Assembly (NCBI GenBank): GCA_017994175.1
Contig: JAGOLH010000023.1
Span: 1-42,141 of the forward strand
DNA length: 42,141 nt
Source: Bacteroidales bacterium
GTDB lineage: Bacteria; Bacteroidota; Bacteroidia; Bacteroidales; ML635J-15
Direction of reading: 5' to 3'
Made by a program: the position numbers and the translations under genes. Each line of letters opens with the position of its first letter. The stretch's first letter is position 1. Shown here piece by piece: positions 15,655-25,800 of the stretch. Under the pieces are notes generated by a model that was given only the letters and a program-made list of their open reading frames with translations, had not been told where the DNA came from and searched no databases.

Positions 15655-16902
15655 CTAATCAAGCATATGAATAACCAAGCCAGACCGCAACTTGGGCTCA
15701 AACCATGTGGTTTTGGGTGGCATGATATTTCCTGTATCGGCAATATCAATCAGTTGTTTCATCGAAACCGGGAAAAGGGCAAAGGCAGCCACCATTTCGC
15801 CATTGTCGACACGTCTCTTCAGTTCACCCAGGCCTCTGATACCGCCTACAAAATCGATCCTGTTACTTGTGCGCAGGTCTTTTATACCCAGAATTTCGTC
15901 GAAAACAAGTTTCGAAAGAATGGTAACATCGAGTACTCCAATGGGATCGTTGTCGTTGTATGTTCCCTGCTTTGCATTGAGTTTATACCACTTGCCGCTG
16001 ATATACATACTGAATTCATGAAGCTTCGAGGGTTTATATATCGCGGTGCCCATTTCACCAATGTCGAAATACTTACCGAGCTTTCCGAAAAACTCGCTTT
16101 CGGTCATGCCGTTCAGGTCTTTGATAACACGGTTATAGTCGATAATATTCAGCTGATAATCAGGGAAAATAACGGCCATGAAAAAGTTGTATTCTTCGGT
16201 GCCTTTGTGGTTTGTATTTTTCGATGCTTTCTCCATGCCAATTCTTGCTGCAGCAGCAGTTCGGTGGTGACCGTCGGCTACATACATGAACGGCACTTTT
16301 TCAATGAATAGTTTTTCAATCTTGCGGTTGGTTTCTCTGTCGGCGATAACCCAGAAATGGTGACCAAAGCCATCATCGGAAGTGAAATCGTATTCGGGCG
16401 GGTTGCTGATAATACCATTCACAATAGTATCGATTTCGGGAACAGCACGATACGAGAAGAATACAGGCTCAATATTCGCATTTGTATAACGTGTAAGCAC
16501 CATTCGGTCTTCTTCTTTTTCGATACGGGTGAGTTCGTGTTTTTTGATGATACCGTTGCGGTAATCTTCGCATGATGCACAGCCTACAATGCCATATTGT
16601 GTCTTGCCGTTCATGGTTTGTGCATAAATATAGAAGCGGGCTTCAGCGTCCTGAGCCATCCATTTCTTTGCCTGAATGTTCAGAAAGTTCTCTACGGCTT
16701 TGTTATAAACTGTTTCACTGTGCACATCGGTTCCTGCAGTACAATCGATTTCGGCATGGGTTACATGCAGCAGCGACTCGGGTTTACCAGCAGCCATTTT
16801 AGCTGCCTCTTCGCTGTTCATAACATCATAAGGCAGGCAGGTCAGATTCTCAACAACAGATTTATCAGGACGAAGTCCTTTAAATGGTTTTACAATTGCC
16901 AT
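15655..16902 (-). CDS. DUF1015 family protein
   Basis: The 415-residue cytosolic protein begins MAIVKPFKGLRPD, the usual DUF1015 opening with a PYDV block at residues 24-27, and contains VADGHHRTAAAARIG (about residue 216). That motif resembles the DGxHR signature of ParB/sulfiredoxin-fold proteins. Molecular function is not established for the family. It follows the phosphoglycerate dehydrogenase gene by 30 nt and is bounded by a terminator. This pairing is common in Bacteroidota, usually with serC in front, and suggests a link to serine metabolism. serC itself is absent here. Family call is firm. Confidence 0.93.
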   Translation of the reverse strand: MAIVKPFKGLRPDKSVVENLTCLPYDVMNSEEAAKMAAGKPESLLHVTHAEIDCTAGTDVHSETVYNKAVENFLNIQAKKWMAQDAEARFYIYAQTMNGKTQYGIVGCASCEDYRNGIIKKHELTRIEKEEDRMVLTRYTNANIEPVFFSYRAVPEIDTIVNGIISNPPEYDFTSDDGFGHHFWVIADRETNRKIEKLFIEKVPFMYVADGHHRTAAAARIGMEKASKNTNHKGTEEYNFFMAVIFPDYQLNIIDYNRVIKDLNGMTESEFFGKLGKYFDIGEMGTAIYKPSKLHEFSMYISGKWYKLNAKQGTYNDNDPIGVLDVTILSKLVFDEILGIKDLRTSNRIDFVGGIRGLGELKRRVDNGEMVAAFALFPVSMKQLIDIADTGNIMPPKTTWFEPKLRSGLVIHMLD

Positions 16903-16932
16903 CTTTAAAAAATATTAAAATGAATTATTAGT

Positions 16933-17856
16933 TTATTTGTTCACCTGAAAAGTTTTATCGCCTTTTTCGAAAAAGCCTACGATTTGGTTGATGGCAGCAA
17001 TTCCGGCATTGTTGTTGGCTTCCGATGTTTGAGCACCCATTTTTTTGGGTGTGAAAAAGAAGCGTTTTGCAAATTTTTCCTGAAAAGTTGCTATGGCAGC
17101 AGGGGCAATGTCAGAAACATATTTTATGTCTGGGCGTTCTTCCATTATTTTAATCAATCCGTCCTCGTCGATTACTTCAGCGCGGGCAGTATTAACTAAA
17201 ACCCCATTTTTCGGCATCATGCTTACTACACCGTGACCAATCGATTTTTTGGTTTTATCGTTTGCAGGTATATGCAACGAAACGTATTGACAGGTTTTAT
17301 ACAATTCTTCAACCGAATGCACGGGTTTTACACCGTCTTTAGCAATATCTTCGTCTTTAATAAACGGATCGAAAGCATAGATATCCATTTTAAAGCCTTT
17401 TGCAATTTCAGCGACATATTTTCCTACATTTCCGTAAGCATGTATCCCTAATTTTTTACCTCTTAATTCGGTTCCTGTGCCACCATCGAAGCATCCGCGT
17501 GCCATATAAAGCATCATACCAAAAGCGAGTTCGGCAACAGCATTCGAATTCTGCCCCGGAGTATTCATTACCACAACGCCATGCTCGGTTGCAGATTTCA
17601 AATCCACATTATCGTAGCCGGCACCTGCGCGTACAACAATTTTAAGGTTCTTCGAATTTTCAATTACCTCTTTATCGATAATGTCGCTTCTGATAATTAC
17701 AGCTTCAGCTTTTGCGCAAGCGTCGATCAATTCCTGCTTGGCAGTATATTTTTCGAGCAGCGCAATTTCGTAACCTGCTTTTACCGCAACAGCTTTAATA
17801 GCTTCGACAGCGTCTTTTGCGAATGGCTTGTCGGTTGCAATCAATACTTTTTTCAT
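16933..17856 (-). CDS. serA: D-3-phosphoglycerate dehydrogenase (Bacteroidota type)
   Basis: The 307-residue NAD-dependent 2-hydroxyacid dehydrogenase should oxidise 3-phosphoglycerate in the first step of serine synthesis. It has VVRAGAGYDNVD (about residues 78-89), a Rossmann motif GIHAYGNVGK (about 135-144) and NTARAEVID with the substrate Arg. In place of the usual catalytic PH..GAST motif it reads TPKKMGAQT, and the region of the usual acidic partner reads SDIAPA. I recall the same wording in Bacteroides SerA proteins, so it is a lineage form and not a local defect. There is no regulatory ACT domain. ATG 17856 is preferred to 17862. DUF1015 follows in the same operon. Confidence 0.88.
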   Translation of the reverse strand: MKKVLIATDKPFAKDAVEAIKAVAVKAGYEIALLEKYTAKQELIDACAKAEAVIIRSDIIDKEVIENSKNLKIVVRAGAGYDNVDLKSATEHGVVVMNTPGQNSNAVAELAFGMMLYMARGCFDGGTGTELRGKKLGIHAYGNVGKYVAEIAKGFKMDIYAFDPFIKDEDIAKDGVKPVHSVEELYKTCQYVSLHIPANDKTKKSIGHGVVSMMPKNGVLVNTARAEVIDEDGLIKIMEERPDIKYVSDIAPAAIATFQEKFAKRFFFTPKKMGAQTSEANNNAGIAAINQIVGFFEKGDKTFQVNK

Positions 17857-17899
17857 AATCAATGTATTTTGATGAAACTTAATTTTGTTTTAACTGAAA

Positions 17900-17907
17900 C
17901 AAAATTA
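17900..17907 (-). promoter_or_regulatory. Candidate Bacteroidota -7 box for serA
   Basis: The minus strand reads TAATTTTG (TAnnTTTG), 43 nt before the serA start. No clear -33 box is seen. Confidence 0.35.
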
Positions 17908-17995
17908 GTAAATAAGTCGGATGTACTTCTTGTAATAAAATATTTTACAGCATAAATGCCGTATACTCATTTATTGTAAAAAACCTGATTTTGTG

Positions 17996-18685
17996 TTAGT
18001 TGCGAACAAACAGCCATTTTACCGAATAATACAATCCCAACCCAACATATCCGATAATCCCTGGCTTTTTCTTTTCCTGGAGGCTGACGGTAATGGTTGA
18101 GAATTCGGTAAGGTGGTCAATACGGTTGATTTTGCCCTTATACAGTTCAATGGTTTCGTTTAACCTTTCCAGTTCTTTTTCCACTTTAAGCGCAGCTTCC
18201 ACGTTTTCTGCCCTGGCAAGCAGCTCAAGGTATCGCTCACGGGCTTTTTCGGCATTCTCGAGCCTGATCTGGTAATCCTGATACTCTTCGCTCACATCCT
18301 GTCCTGCCACATTTTTACTCTTTACTTTCCCAATCAGGCAGATATCTTCTACAGCCATGTCGAGGTTTTCGCTTTTTACACGAATGGTAACCGAATAGGT
18401 TCCGCTCTGTTGTACGTACCCATTGAACTGCTCAGCAATTCTAATTATCTGATTGCTTGCTGTGTCCATATTTTTTACTGCAAGTGTAAGATAAGCTGAA
18501 TAAATAATTTTTCTTGGTTCGGGAGTGGTTACATTATCGCTCATGCCTGAAAGTGATTTTGTTTCTGAATAGCTTTCCCCGTAGCTACTCAAACTCATGT
18601 CATGTTTATAACTACGCGAACTTGCACAGCCGGTGGCAATGAGTGCAGCGATAAACATAAATAATATTAATGCCAGTTTTTTCAT
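17996..18685 (-). CDS. DUF4349 domain-containing lipoprotein
   Basis: This 229-residue predicted lipoprotein has a signal peptide with lipobox ATGC (Cys20). A serine-rich linker follows, then a DUF4349-type region: a beta segment (IIYSAYLTLAVKNM), an alpha-helical coiled region with alternating charges (about residues 140-195), and a final hydrophobic segment GYVGLGLYYSVKWLFV near the C terminus that could be membrane-inserted. DUF4349 proteins are envelope proteins of unknown function. It appears to be a single gene, with 93 nt to the next minus-strand gene upstream. Confidence 0.88.
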   Translation of the reverse strand: MKKLALILFMFIAALIATGCASSRSYKHDMSLSSYGESYSETKSLSGMSDNVTTPEPRKIIYSAYLTLAVKNMDTASNQIIRIAEQFNGYVQQSGTYSVTIRVKSENLDMAVEDICLIGKVKSKNVAGQDVSEEYQDYQIRLENAEKARERYLELLARAENVEAALKVEKELERLNETIELYKGKINRIDHLTEFSTITVSLQEKKKPGIIGYVGLGLYYSVKWLFVRN

Positions 18686-18779
18686 AGTTTGAAGGTTTAA
18701 TCGTATTTAACTATAAATCTATTTTCTTTTACCTGCCAATTGGGTCGTCTTAAATACCGAAATTGTTTCTGTATATTAA

Positions 18780-19748
18780 TTACTTAAGCTTAAACGTCCT
18801 TGCAACGCTTTTAAATAAGTCCAGATTGTCTTCGAAGTACTTGAATGCCAGTCCGCTTACCAGATAATAGTAATCGCCATTGTACAACACCAACTCATAC
18901 ACCAGTTGCGGGCGGTTATTATCTTTGTTCACAGCCAGCCCGTACACTTCGTAGCCGCTCAGACCTTCAAGCTCAATGGGTATGGGTTCAGGTTTCTCAT
19001 TATTGGGCCATTTTACAGGAAGCATATCAAGAAGGGATGATGCAAATACTTTTTTGTCTTTGATAGGTACAGCGGGTTTGGTGCGACTGGCCATCATCAC
19101 AACTTTGGCTTCAGTTTTCGGTGGAAGAATGCCATCATCGGTATAAATCATCGAGTTAATTAATATGCTAACCTGCTTTAACCCAGATTCTTTAAAGTCA
19201 AGCGTGAAGTCGTAGCGTTCGGAAGATGATGCCTTTTTTGCAGGTTGATACACAACTGATAGAAGGCACTTTTTAATAGCCTCGGCATGATCCATGCTCG
19301 TTTCGGCAGGAGCGGATGCATTCAGAAGAAAAGTTTTCTGATTGTCGCCAATAACCAGCAGCCAACGGCGGTACATCTTTCCGTAAGCGCTTTGTTGCCC
19401 GTACTGCAGCAAAGCATCAAAGCCGTTTATTAAATATAATTCCTCCTTTTCGATTAGCAGCCCGCGCTGGATAAGATTCACTCTTCCAAAAGCAAGAAAA
19501 TTCTTTCTTACCTCACCCGGAACCTCAGTGATTACTATGGATGTTCCGGCAATCTTATGCTCGAACCCCACAAACCTGTCGGAAGCAACAAAACCGGAAG
19601 GGAGAAGAAGGCTTATCTGCGTTCCTGTTACTTCTGAGTAATCGCTGGTTAACTCGTTCTTAACGGTAATGGCTTGATTATTGATGCCTTGTGAAAAACA
19701 CGACAGCGAAATTATGATGAAAATTGCCAAGCAAAAATACCCCTTCAT
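18780..19748 (-). CDS. Secreted hypothetical protein
   Basis: I do not recognise this 322-residue protein. It has a signal peptide ending near CFSQG (about residue 22), so it is exported to the periplasm or surface. The body is mixed alpha/beta with no obvious catalytic motif, repeats or further membrane segments. ATG 19748 is chosen because it begins the signal peptide; the more upstream start 19817 would add 23 unlikely residues and run into the divergent gene. The start is about 90 nt from the T9SS plug gene on the other strand, so they share a divergent promoter region, which may hint at related envelope roles. Confidence 0.75.
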   Translation of the reverse strand: MKGYFCLAIFIIISLSCFSQGINNQAITVKNELTSDYSEVTGTQISLLLPSGFVASDRFVGFEHKIAGTSIVITEVPGEVRKNFLAFGRVNLIQRGLLIEKEELYLINGFDALLQYGQQSAYGKMYRRWLLVIGDNQKTFLLNASAPAETSMDHAEAIKKCLLSVVYQPAKKASSSERYDFTLDFKESGLKQVSILINSMIYTDDGILPPKTEAKVVMMASRTKPAVPIKDKKVFASSLLDMLPVKWPNNEKPEPIPIELEGLSGYEVYGLAVNKDNNRPQLVYELVLYNGDYYYLVSGLAFKYFEDNLDLFKSVARTFKLK

Positions 19749-19838
19749 TGTCTTATTTTTTTGTAAAATTACGCAATTATTTATTAAGCAGTTATTTAAT
19801 TTCAATAAATGTACCAATTGCTAAACCGGCCAACTGAT

Positions 19839-21128
19839 ATGAAACGTAAATCTCCGCTATTTATTCTATTAGCAGCTTTATTAATGTTTTTTTCTTTTAC
19901 GGTATATGGAACGGGGTTCGAAAACCTGGAATACCGCAACAAAGTTTACGTAAAATTTATTCATTCGGTCAGGATGACTGTTGGTGGGTGGGAGGTAGCT
20001 TACCCTGTTCTGGCGCAAGATTCTGATACGTATTTTGAGTTTTCGTTCGATGATATTGAAGCTGATGTTAAGGATTATTATTATACGGTCGTACACTGTA
20101 AGAGCGACTGGACGCCATCCGATTTGCAGTATTTCGAATATGCTTCAGGTTTTGAGGAGAACCCGGTACGCAACTATCAGGCCTCGCGGAATACTCTTCT
20201 GCAATACACACACTATTCCATTGAATTGCCCAATGAAGACCTGCAATTGAATTATTCGGGGAATTACCTCCTGGTGGTTTATACCAATGATGATGAAGGT
20301 AAAAAGCTGGTGTGTTCGTATAGGTTTATGCTGTACGAAAATAAAATGCCAATTACCGGAGGTGTCTATCAGCCTACCGGTGCAGAATATAGTACAGGTC
20401 AAAAAGTAAGTTTCATCATCGACCGGAGAAACTACCCTCTGTATAATCCTTTTGTTGAACTAAATGTAGTTGTAATTCAAAACAATGATTGGAGTACAGC
20501 CAAAACAAAAATGGAGCCTATGTTTGTTAAATCGGATGAGCTGGTGTTTGATATTGAAGATAAGCAGATTTTTTCCGGTTCAAACGAATTTCGCTACTTC
20601 TCCACACGCAACCTGAAGATATTGATGGACAAAATAAGATCGGTTGAGTATCATAAACCTTATTATTTTGTGGAATTATTCAGTGAAAGCTCGCGGTATT
20701 TCGATAAGTACAGCTCAGTGGAGGATATTAATGGTTGCTATGTTATTAAATCGGAGGAAGAAACCGTAATCGACAATAACACTGATGCCGATTACACATT
20801 TGTACATTTTGTGTTAAAGACGGACATGCTCACTGCAAACCGAAAGATTTATGTGTATGGTGCGCTTACAAACTGGGAATTTGACGAATGGTCGGAGATG
20901 AAATATAATAAGGACTTAAAGGGGTACGAATTGCTGTTACTGCTAAAGCAGGGGTACTACAACTATCGTTATGTACTTGCCGCCGATGGACAATTCGATA
21001 ATGTGCACTTTGAAGGAAGTTTTTGGCAAACTGAAAACGATTACCAAATATTTGTGTATCACAACGATATAAGCGCTGGTTACGAACGTCTGGTTGGTTA
21101 CAATAAAATCAGTTCACGCAACCGATAA
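19839..21128 (+). CDS. Type IX secretion system plug protein (DUF5103)
   Basis: The 429-residue exported protein has a signal peptide (about residues 1-24) and the DUF5103 signature: YPVLAQDSDTYFEFSFDD, then DVKDYYYTVVHCKSDWTPSDLQ (about residues 72-95) and YTHYSIELPNED. This family includes the Plug protein that closes the SprA translocon of the type IX secretion system on the periplasmic side. ATG 19839 is used because it opens the signal peptide; the alternative at 19809 adds ten residues. It converges with the dihydroorotate-dehydrogenase-like gene, leaving only 2 nt between the stops. No T9SS cargo with a C-terminal sorting domain was identified in the window. Confidence 0.88.
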   Translation: MKRKSPLFILLAALLMFFSFTVYGTGFENLEYRNKVYVKFIHSVRMTVGGWEVAYPVLAQDSDTYFEFSFDDIEADVKDYYYTVVHCKSDWTPSDLQYFEYASGFEENPVRNYQASRNTLLQYTHYSIELPNEDLQLNYSGNYLLVVYTNDDEGKKLVCSYRFMLYENKMPITGGVYQPTGAEYSTGQKVSFIIDRRNYPLYNPFVELNVVVIQNNDWSTAKTKMEPMFVKSDELVFDIEDKQIFSGSNEFRYFSTRNLKILMDKIRSVEYHKPYYFVELFSESSRYFDKYSSVEDINGCYVIKSEEETVIDNNTDADYTFVHFVLKTDMLTANRKIYVYGALTNWEFDEWSEMKYNKDLKGYELLLLLKQGYYNYRYVLAADGQFDNVHFEGSFWQTENDYQIFVYHNDISAGYERLVGYNKISSRNR

Positions 21129-21130
21129 AT

Positions 21131-22114
21131 CTATTCCAGGGAGCTGAAGTATTTAATGAATTGTGCCCTCTCATAGGTCTCAGGGTCAGTAATGTTGGAG
21201 TAGGAGAGTTTCCCTCTGAAGTTGCTTAGGCTGGTATATTTATGATCATCCATCCATTCCTTCATTTCATCAATCATTAATTCAATCACTTTCATGCCCT
21301 TTTTGTAAAGTACCGAGCAAACCTGAACAGTCTGAGCTCCGGCAAGTATTTCTTTAATAACTGCAGCCCCGTCGTGAATTCCGGTGGAAGCCGACAGCTC
21401 AACATCTTTTACCAGGCTATTAATCATCCCAATCCACCGCAGATTGCCTCGAATATCGGTTTCTTTGCTGAAAACACTCGACGACACCATTTGAAGCGTG
21501 TCGATATTGATATCGGGTTCATAAAAGCGGTTAAACAGCACAAAAGTATTAATGCCCCTGATTTTCATTTGATTAACAAACCACGGAAGGTTGCTGAAAT
21601 AGGTTCCGATTTTAATTGCAACGGGAATAGATATGTTTTTTAGCAAAGTCTCTATTATTTCGAAATATTTCTGTTCAACAACTCCGGGTGCCTGATTAAT
21701 GTCTTTAGGAATAATATACATGTTCAATTCAAGTCCATTGGCTCCGGCTTGCTCAATATCTTTTGCAAAACCCATCCATTCTTTATGGCTGATACAATTA
21801 ATACTGGCAATAACAGGAATCGACACTTCTCTTTTAATATTTTTAATATGCTCAATATATTCCGAAACAGAATTATGCCTTGAATAATTATTGATATAGT
21901 CTTCTGCTTCAGGGTAATGATTATGCGTATCGGTAATAGCTTTACCAGCATCGTGACGTATTTGTTCTTCGAACAACGATTTCATTACAACTGCACCTGC
22001 TCCGTAGCCTGCAGCATTAACAATCTGTTCCGGACTTTTACTTAAACCAGAACTGCTCACGATAATCGGACTCGAGAGCTTCATGCCCATATAAACCGTA
22101 GAAATATCTGCCAT
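21131..22114 (-). CDS. Dihydroorotate dehydrogenase-like FMN protein
   Basis: The 327-residue TIM-barrel flavoprotein resembles class 1 dihydroorotate dehydrogenases: PIIVSSSGLSKSPEQI near the N terminus, IPVIASINC (about residue 98), a KIGTYFSNLP substrate-lysine region and a C-terminal STGIHDGAAVIKEILAGAQTVQVCS phosphate-binding segment. The family is often annotated as dihydroorotate dehydrogenase-like; proteins of this branch are separate from true PyrD in many anaerobes, so pyrimidine synthesis is not certain. Transcribed alone, opposite to the plug gene. A 153-nt gap upstream contains the terminator of the next gene. Confidence 0.85.
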   Translation of the reverse strand: MADISTVYMGMKLSSPIIVSSSGLSKSPEQIVNAAGYGAGAVVMKSLFEEQIRHDAGKAITDTHNHYPEAEDYINNYSRHNSVSEYIEHIKNIKREVSIPVIASINCISHKEWMGFAKDIEQAGANGLELNMYIIPKDINQAPGVVEQKYFEIIETLLKNISIPVAIKIGTYFSNLPWFVNQMKIRGINTFVLFNRFYEPDINIDTLQMVSSSVFSKETDIRGNLRWIGMINSLVKDVELSASTGIHDGAAVIKEILAGAQTVQVCSVLYKKGMKVIELMIDEMKEWMDDHKYTSLSNFRGKLSYSNITDPETYERAQFIKYFSSLE

Positions 22115-22219
22115 TTTTTTAAGTTTTATAAAACGGTAAATCTAATAAAATTTGTTCTTACTTAAAAAGCTTTTCATGTAAAGTTTTAACAGCTTTGTTT
22201 CGAAAATGTTTTAATTATA

Positions 22220-22251
22220 AAACAAAGAAAGCAGGCTTAAGACCTGCTTTC
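22220..22251 (-). terminator. Rho-independent terminator after the small lipoprotein gene
   Basis: A perfect 9-bp stem GAAAGCAGG (22227-22235) pairs with CCTGCTTTC (22243-22251) around a 7-nt loop. On the minus strand it is followed by TTTGTTTTATAATTAA. It sits 16 nt beyond the lipoprotein stop codon. Confidence 0.8.
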
Positions 22252-22267
22252 TTCAGTATTGTTAAGT

Positions 22268-22789
22268 TTATTTCTTTTTCTTCAGCGCATCCAGTTTGTT
22301 GTTGCCTTCGGTTTGAATGCCTTCGATCTTGTTTTCAACTTCATTCGAAATGGCTTGCAGGCTGTCTTCTACAGAAGGCATTTCATCCTGCATCATATCG
22401 AATGTAAGCTTCATAATGGCCTCTTCAATAGGCTTTGCTTTTTCATCAGATTTCTTTTCGAATTCTTTGAATTTATCAGGGCATTCAGTTTTATATTTTT
22501 CACCCTCGGTTTCGAACTGACCAAGAAATGAAACCAGATCTTTAAACTCAGCTTTTGCTTTTTCGTCGCCGGCATCCGCTTTTTTAACTGTAGCAACCAT
22601 TACATCCAGCATTTCATCGGCAGCGGCAAAATACTCGTCGCAATCCTTGAATTGTTTACCATCGTACTTCGTTTTAAGATCAGCCAGATTTTCTGCTTTT
22701 TTGGTTTCTTCTTTGTCTTTCTTATTTCCGCATGATACAACAGCAATGCTGATGCTTAGTGCTAAGAAAAGATACATGAAATTTTTCAT
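22268..22789 (-). CDS. Small charged lipoprotein, hypothetical
   Basis: The 173-residue predicted lipoprotein has a signal peptide and a lipobox VVSC (Cys20), followed by a lysine- and glutamate-rich, largely helical body ending in a run of lysines. One DxCDEYF segment and a second Cys in TECPDKF are the only distinctive residues. I do not recognise the family. It is monocistronic, ends at a strong terminator, and is preceded by the tricorn protease gene on the same strand across 106 nt. An envelope location is likely. Confidence 0.8.
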   Translation of the reverse strand: MKNFMYLFLALSISIAVVSCGNKKDKEETKKAENLADLKTKYDGKQFKDCDEYFAAADEMLDVMVATVKKADAGDEKAKAEFKDLVSFLGQFETEGEKYKTECPDKFKEFEKKSDEKAKPIEEAIMKLTFDMMQDEMPSVEDSLQAISNEVENKIEGIQTEGNNKLDALKKKK

Positions 22790-22895
22790 AATTATAATTT
22801 AATTGATTAAACGTTAAAATTCGCTGTAAAAATATAAAATCTTACAAAACAATATTCAAATTAAAATAAAAACTTAAGAAATCAGAACAATCATA

Positions 22896-25800
22896 TTATC
22901 GCGACTTATCCGGGAATTCTGGTATGCCGGGCAAATTATAATTGTTGTTTTTTAACTCCTCAAGGGCTACTTCAATAGCTTTGTCGAGTTGAGTATCAAC
23001 GCCGGTAAATTCCAGATACGGATCATTGTCAATATAAATGTCAGGATCTACGCCATATCCTTCAATTATCCAACCTTTTCCTTCGGCAGAATAGTGCGCA
23101 AATTCGGGTTTCATCAACAGTCCACCATCAATAAAAGGCAACGATCCTCGGATACCGACAACACCACCCCATGTGCGCACTCCGATTACTTTCCCGAGCT
23201 TGTGCTTTTTAAATTGGTACGGGAATAAATCACCGTCGGAGGCTGAATATTGGTTTATCAGTAATACCTTGGGTCCGTTCAGGAGTTCGCGCGGTTTGGT
23301 ATAAGGTATATCAGCGTTTCTACCCATGGCCATCATCGAAACTTCACGTCTAAGGCGCTCAATGAGCATGGGCGACACATTGCCTCCGCCATTCCCGCGA
23401 TCATCGATAATAATTGCTTTTTTTGCAAGTTGCGGATAGAAGTATTTTACAAATTCGTTCAGGCCTTCCTGACCCATATCAGGTACATGAATGTACCCAA
23501 CTTGTCCGTTGGTAGCTTTGTTCACATAGTCGATGTTATGCTGCACCCAAGTGTAATAATAGAGCTTATCTTCGCTATCAACGGGTACGATTATATATTT
23601 CCGTGTGTTTTTTCCATCGGGTTTGCTGCTGAACGTTATTTCCACTTGTACATCGGCTTTCCCAACGAGCAAACTGTAGATATCGGGAACGTCCTTCAGG
23701 TATTTACCGTTGATAGCAATAATGAAGTCACCTTCTGTAATTTCCATTCCTTGCCCCACCAGTGGTGACCTGCAGTTGCTTACCCAGCTTTCACCAAGTA
23801 GAATCTTGTCAATTCTGAAATAGCCACTTTCGTGTTTGCTAATCTCAGCTCCCAATAGTCCGGTTTTCACTCTTTGCGGCTGCGGACATTCGCCTCCACC
23901 AGTGTAAGCATGCCCGATATTCAGTTCACCAATCATTTCACCGAGGATGTAATTAAGGTCGTGCCTGTTGTTTACAAATGCAACCAAAGGTTCATATTTC
24001 TTCCTGATGTCAGCCCAGCTAACTCCGTGCATTCCGGGATCGTAGAAAAAATCGCGCATTTGTCTCCATGTTTCTTCGAAAATTTGATTCCATTCCTGTT
24101 GAAGATCCACCCACACATACATATTGTCCAAATTTACACTGGCAGATTGGTTTACATTGATATTGGCTGTAGGTAGGTCAATTATATAGTAGTTGCCCGA
24201 TTGGGGCAATGCCATTTTTTTTCTGTTTATCGATATTTCGAAACTGCTGTAGTTCCCAAGGTTTTTTTCTTCTTTTTTCGATAAGTCAAACAACCTTAGC
24301 GAGGCAGATTCATTCATCCTGGAATAGTTGTAATATACCTTATTATCGAATACGCACAGATTCCAATAATTGCCTGCTTGAACCGGAAGTGCCGAAATGC
24401 GTTGACCAATGTTTTCAAGGTCAATTACTACGGGTTTAACTGCGTTGCTGTTTTCATTTTCTTTCTCTTTTTCTCTTGATTTGCCTTTATCGGTTTTGAT
24501 ATTTTTTACTTCATCAGGAGCTACTTCAACCTCCTGGTTTTTTGGGGCCAATGGCGATAAATCGTTTCGATTCAATGTAATAAAATAAATTTTAGCCCTG
24601 TCCTGATAGGCATGATTCCACTCGGTTTCGCTATATATGGGGTTGAAATCACGATCTGAAACAAAAAACAGATACTTTCCGCAGTCGCTGAACACTGGAT
24701 TGTAAGAATCGTACCAGTCGGAAGTAATTTGATGGCTCTTTTTTGTTTCGGTACTGAAAAGAAAAATTTTTGCGATACGCGAAGTATCACTGTTCATGTA
24801 AGCAATCCATTTACTATCGGGCGACCAGTTGTAATCGCCGGTTTCTGTAACCTCTGAAGCACAAACCAGCACTGTGCTGCCTGAAACGATATCGGTGTAC
24901 TGCAAACGCATTCTTTTATCGTGGTACAATATTTTTTTACTATCGGGCGACCATTTCAGGGAATAGGTATAGGTGTCGGCAGCTTTTGTTACCTGAACTG
25001 GTTTTTCGCTACCGTCAGCCTTGCTGTAAAATACTTCGGTTTCACCGGTTTCATCCGAAATATAAGCAATATATTTCCCATCGGGCGACCACCGCACATT
25101 GCGTTCATGAACCCCTGACGTGGATGAAATGTTCCTTGAAATGCCTTCTTCAGCAGGTACCGACCAAACGTCGCCGCGTGCACCAAAAGCAATGCGCACT
25201 CCATCGGGTGATAGCGACCAGGAGTTAATTCTTTCTGATGCATTTTTGTAGCTTATTCTTGAGCCACTGTTATCCTCCGAAACCGTGATATACAGAAGCT
25301 CAACATTTTTTTTCTCGAAACTGTAATAGTATAACCATCCGCCATTTTCGAAGATAATACCGTTGTTGCCGATATTGGGAAATTTAATATCGTAAAGGGT
25401 GAAGTTGGTAAGCTTTGATGTTTTTTTGGTTATGGTGTCATAGGCAAAAAGATTCATAGTGCGGTCGCGGTCAGAAAGAAAATAAACAAGATTTTTATGC
25501 CACATCGGGAAAATATCCTGAGCATCGTTATTTGTAATATTCTCCGTCGTTTGCGTTCTAAAATCGTGTATTCTTATATCATCAGCCATACCGCCCCTGT
25601 AATATTTCCATGTTCTGAATTCCCTGAAAACCCTGTTGAAGGCAATCATCATTCCATCATCCGAAAACGAACACCAGCTTCCAGTTGAAAAGGGTATTTG
25701 CTCCGACATTCCACCCTCTACCGGAACCATGAATAAATGTCCGACGAAGTCGTTGAATGTGGCTTTCCGGCTGCGGTATATAACTTTTTTACCATCGTGG

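Noticed and set aside
16933-17856. Missing catalytic His in phosphoglycerate dehydrogenase as evidence of inactivation
   Set aside because: The TPKKMGAQT wording is, as I recall, the normal form in Bacteroidota SerA proteins.
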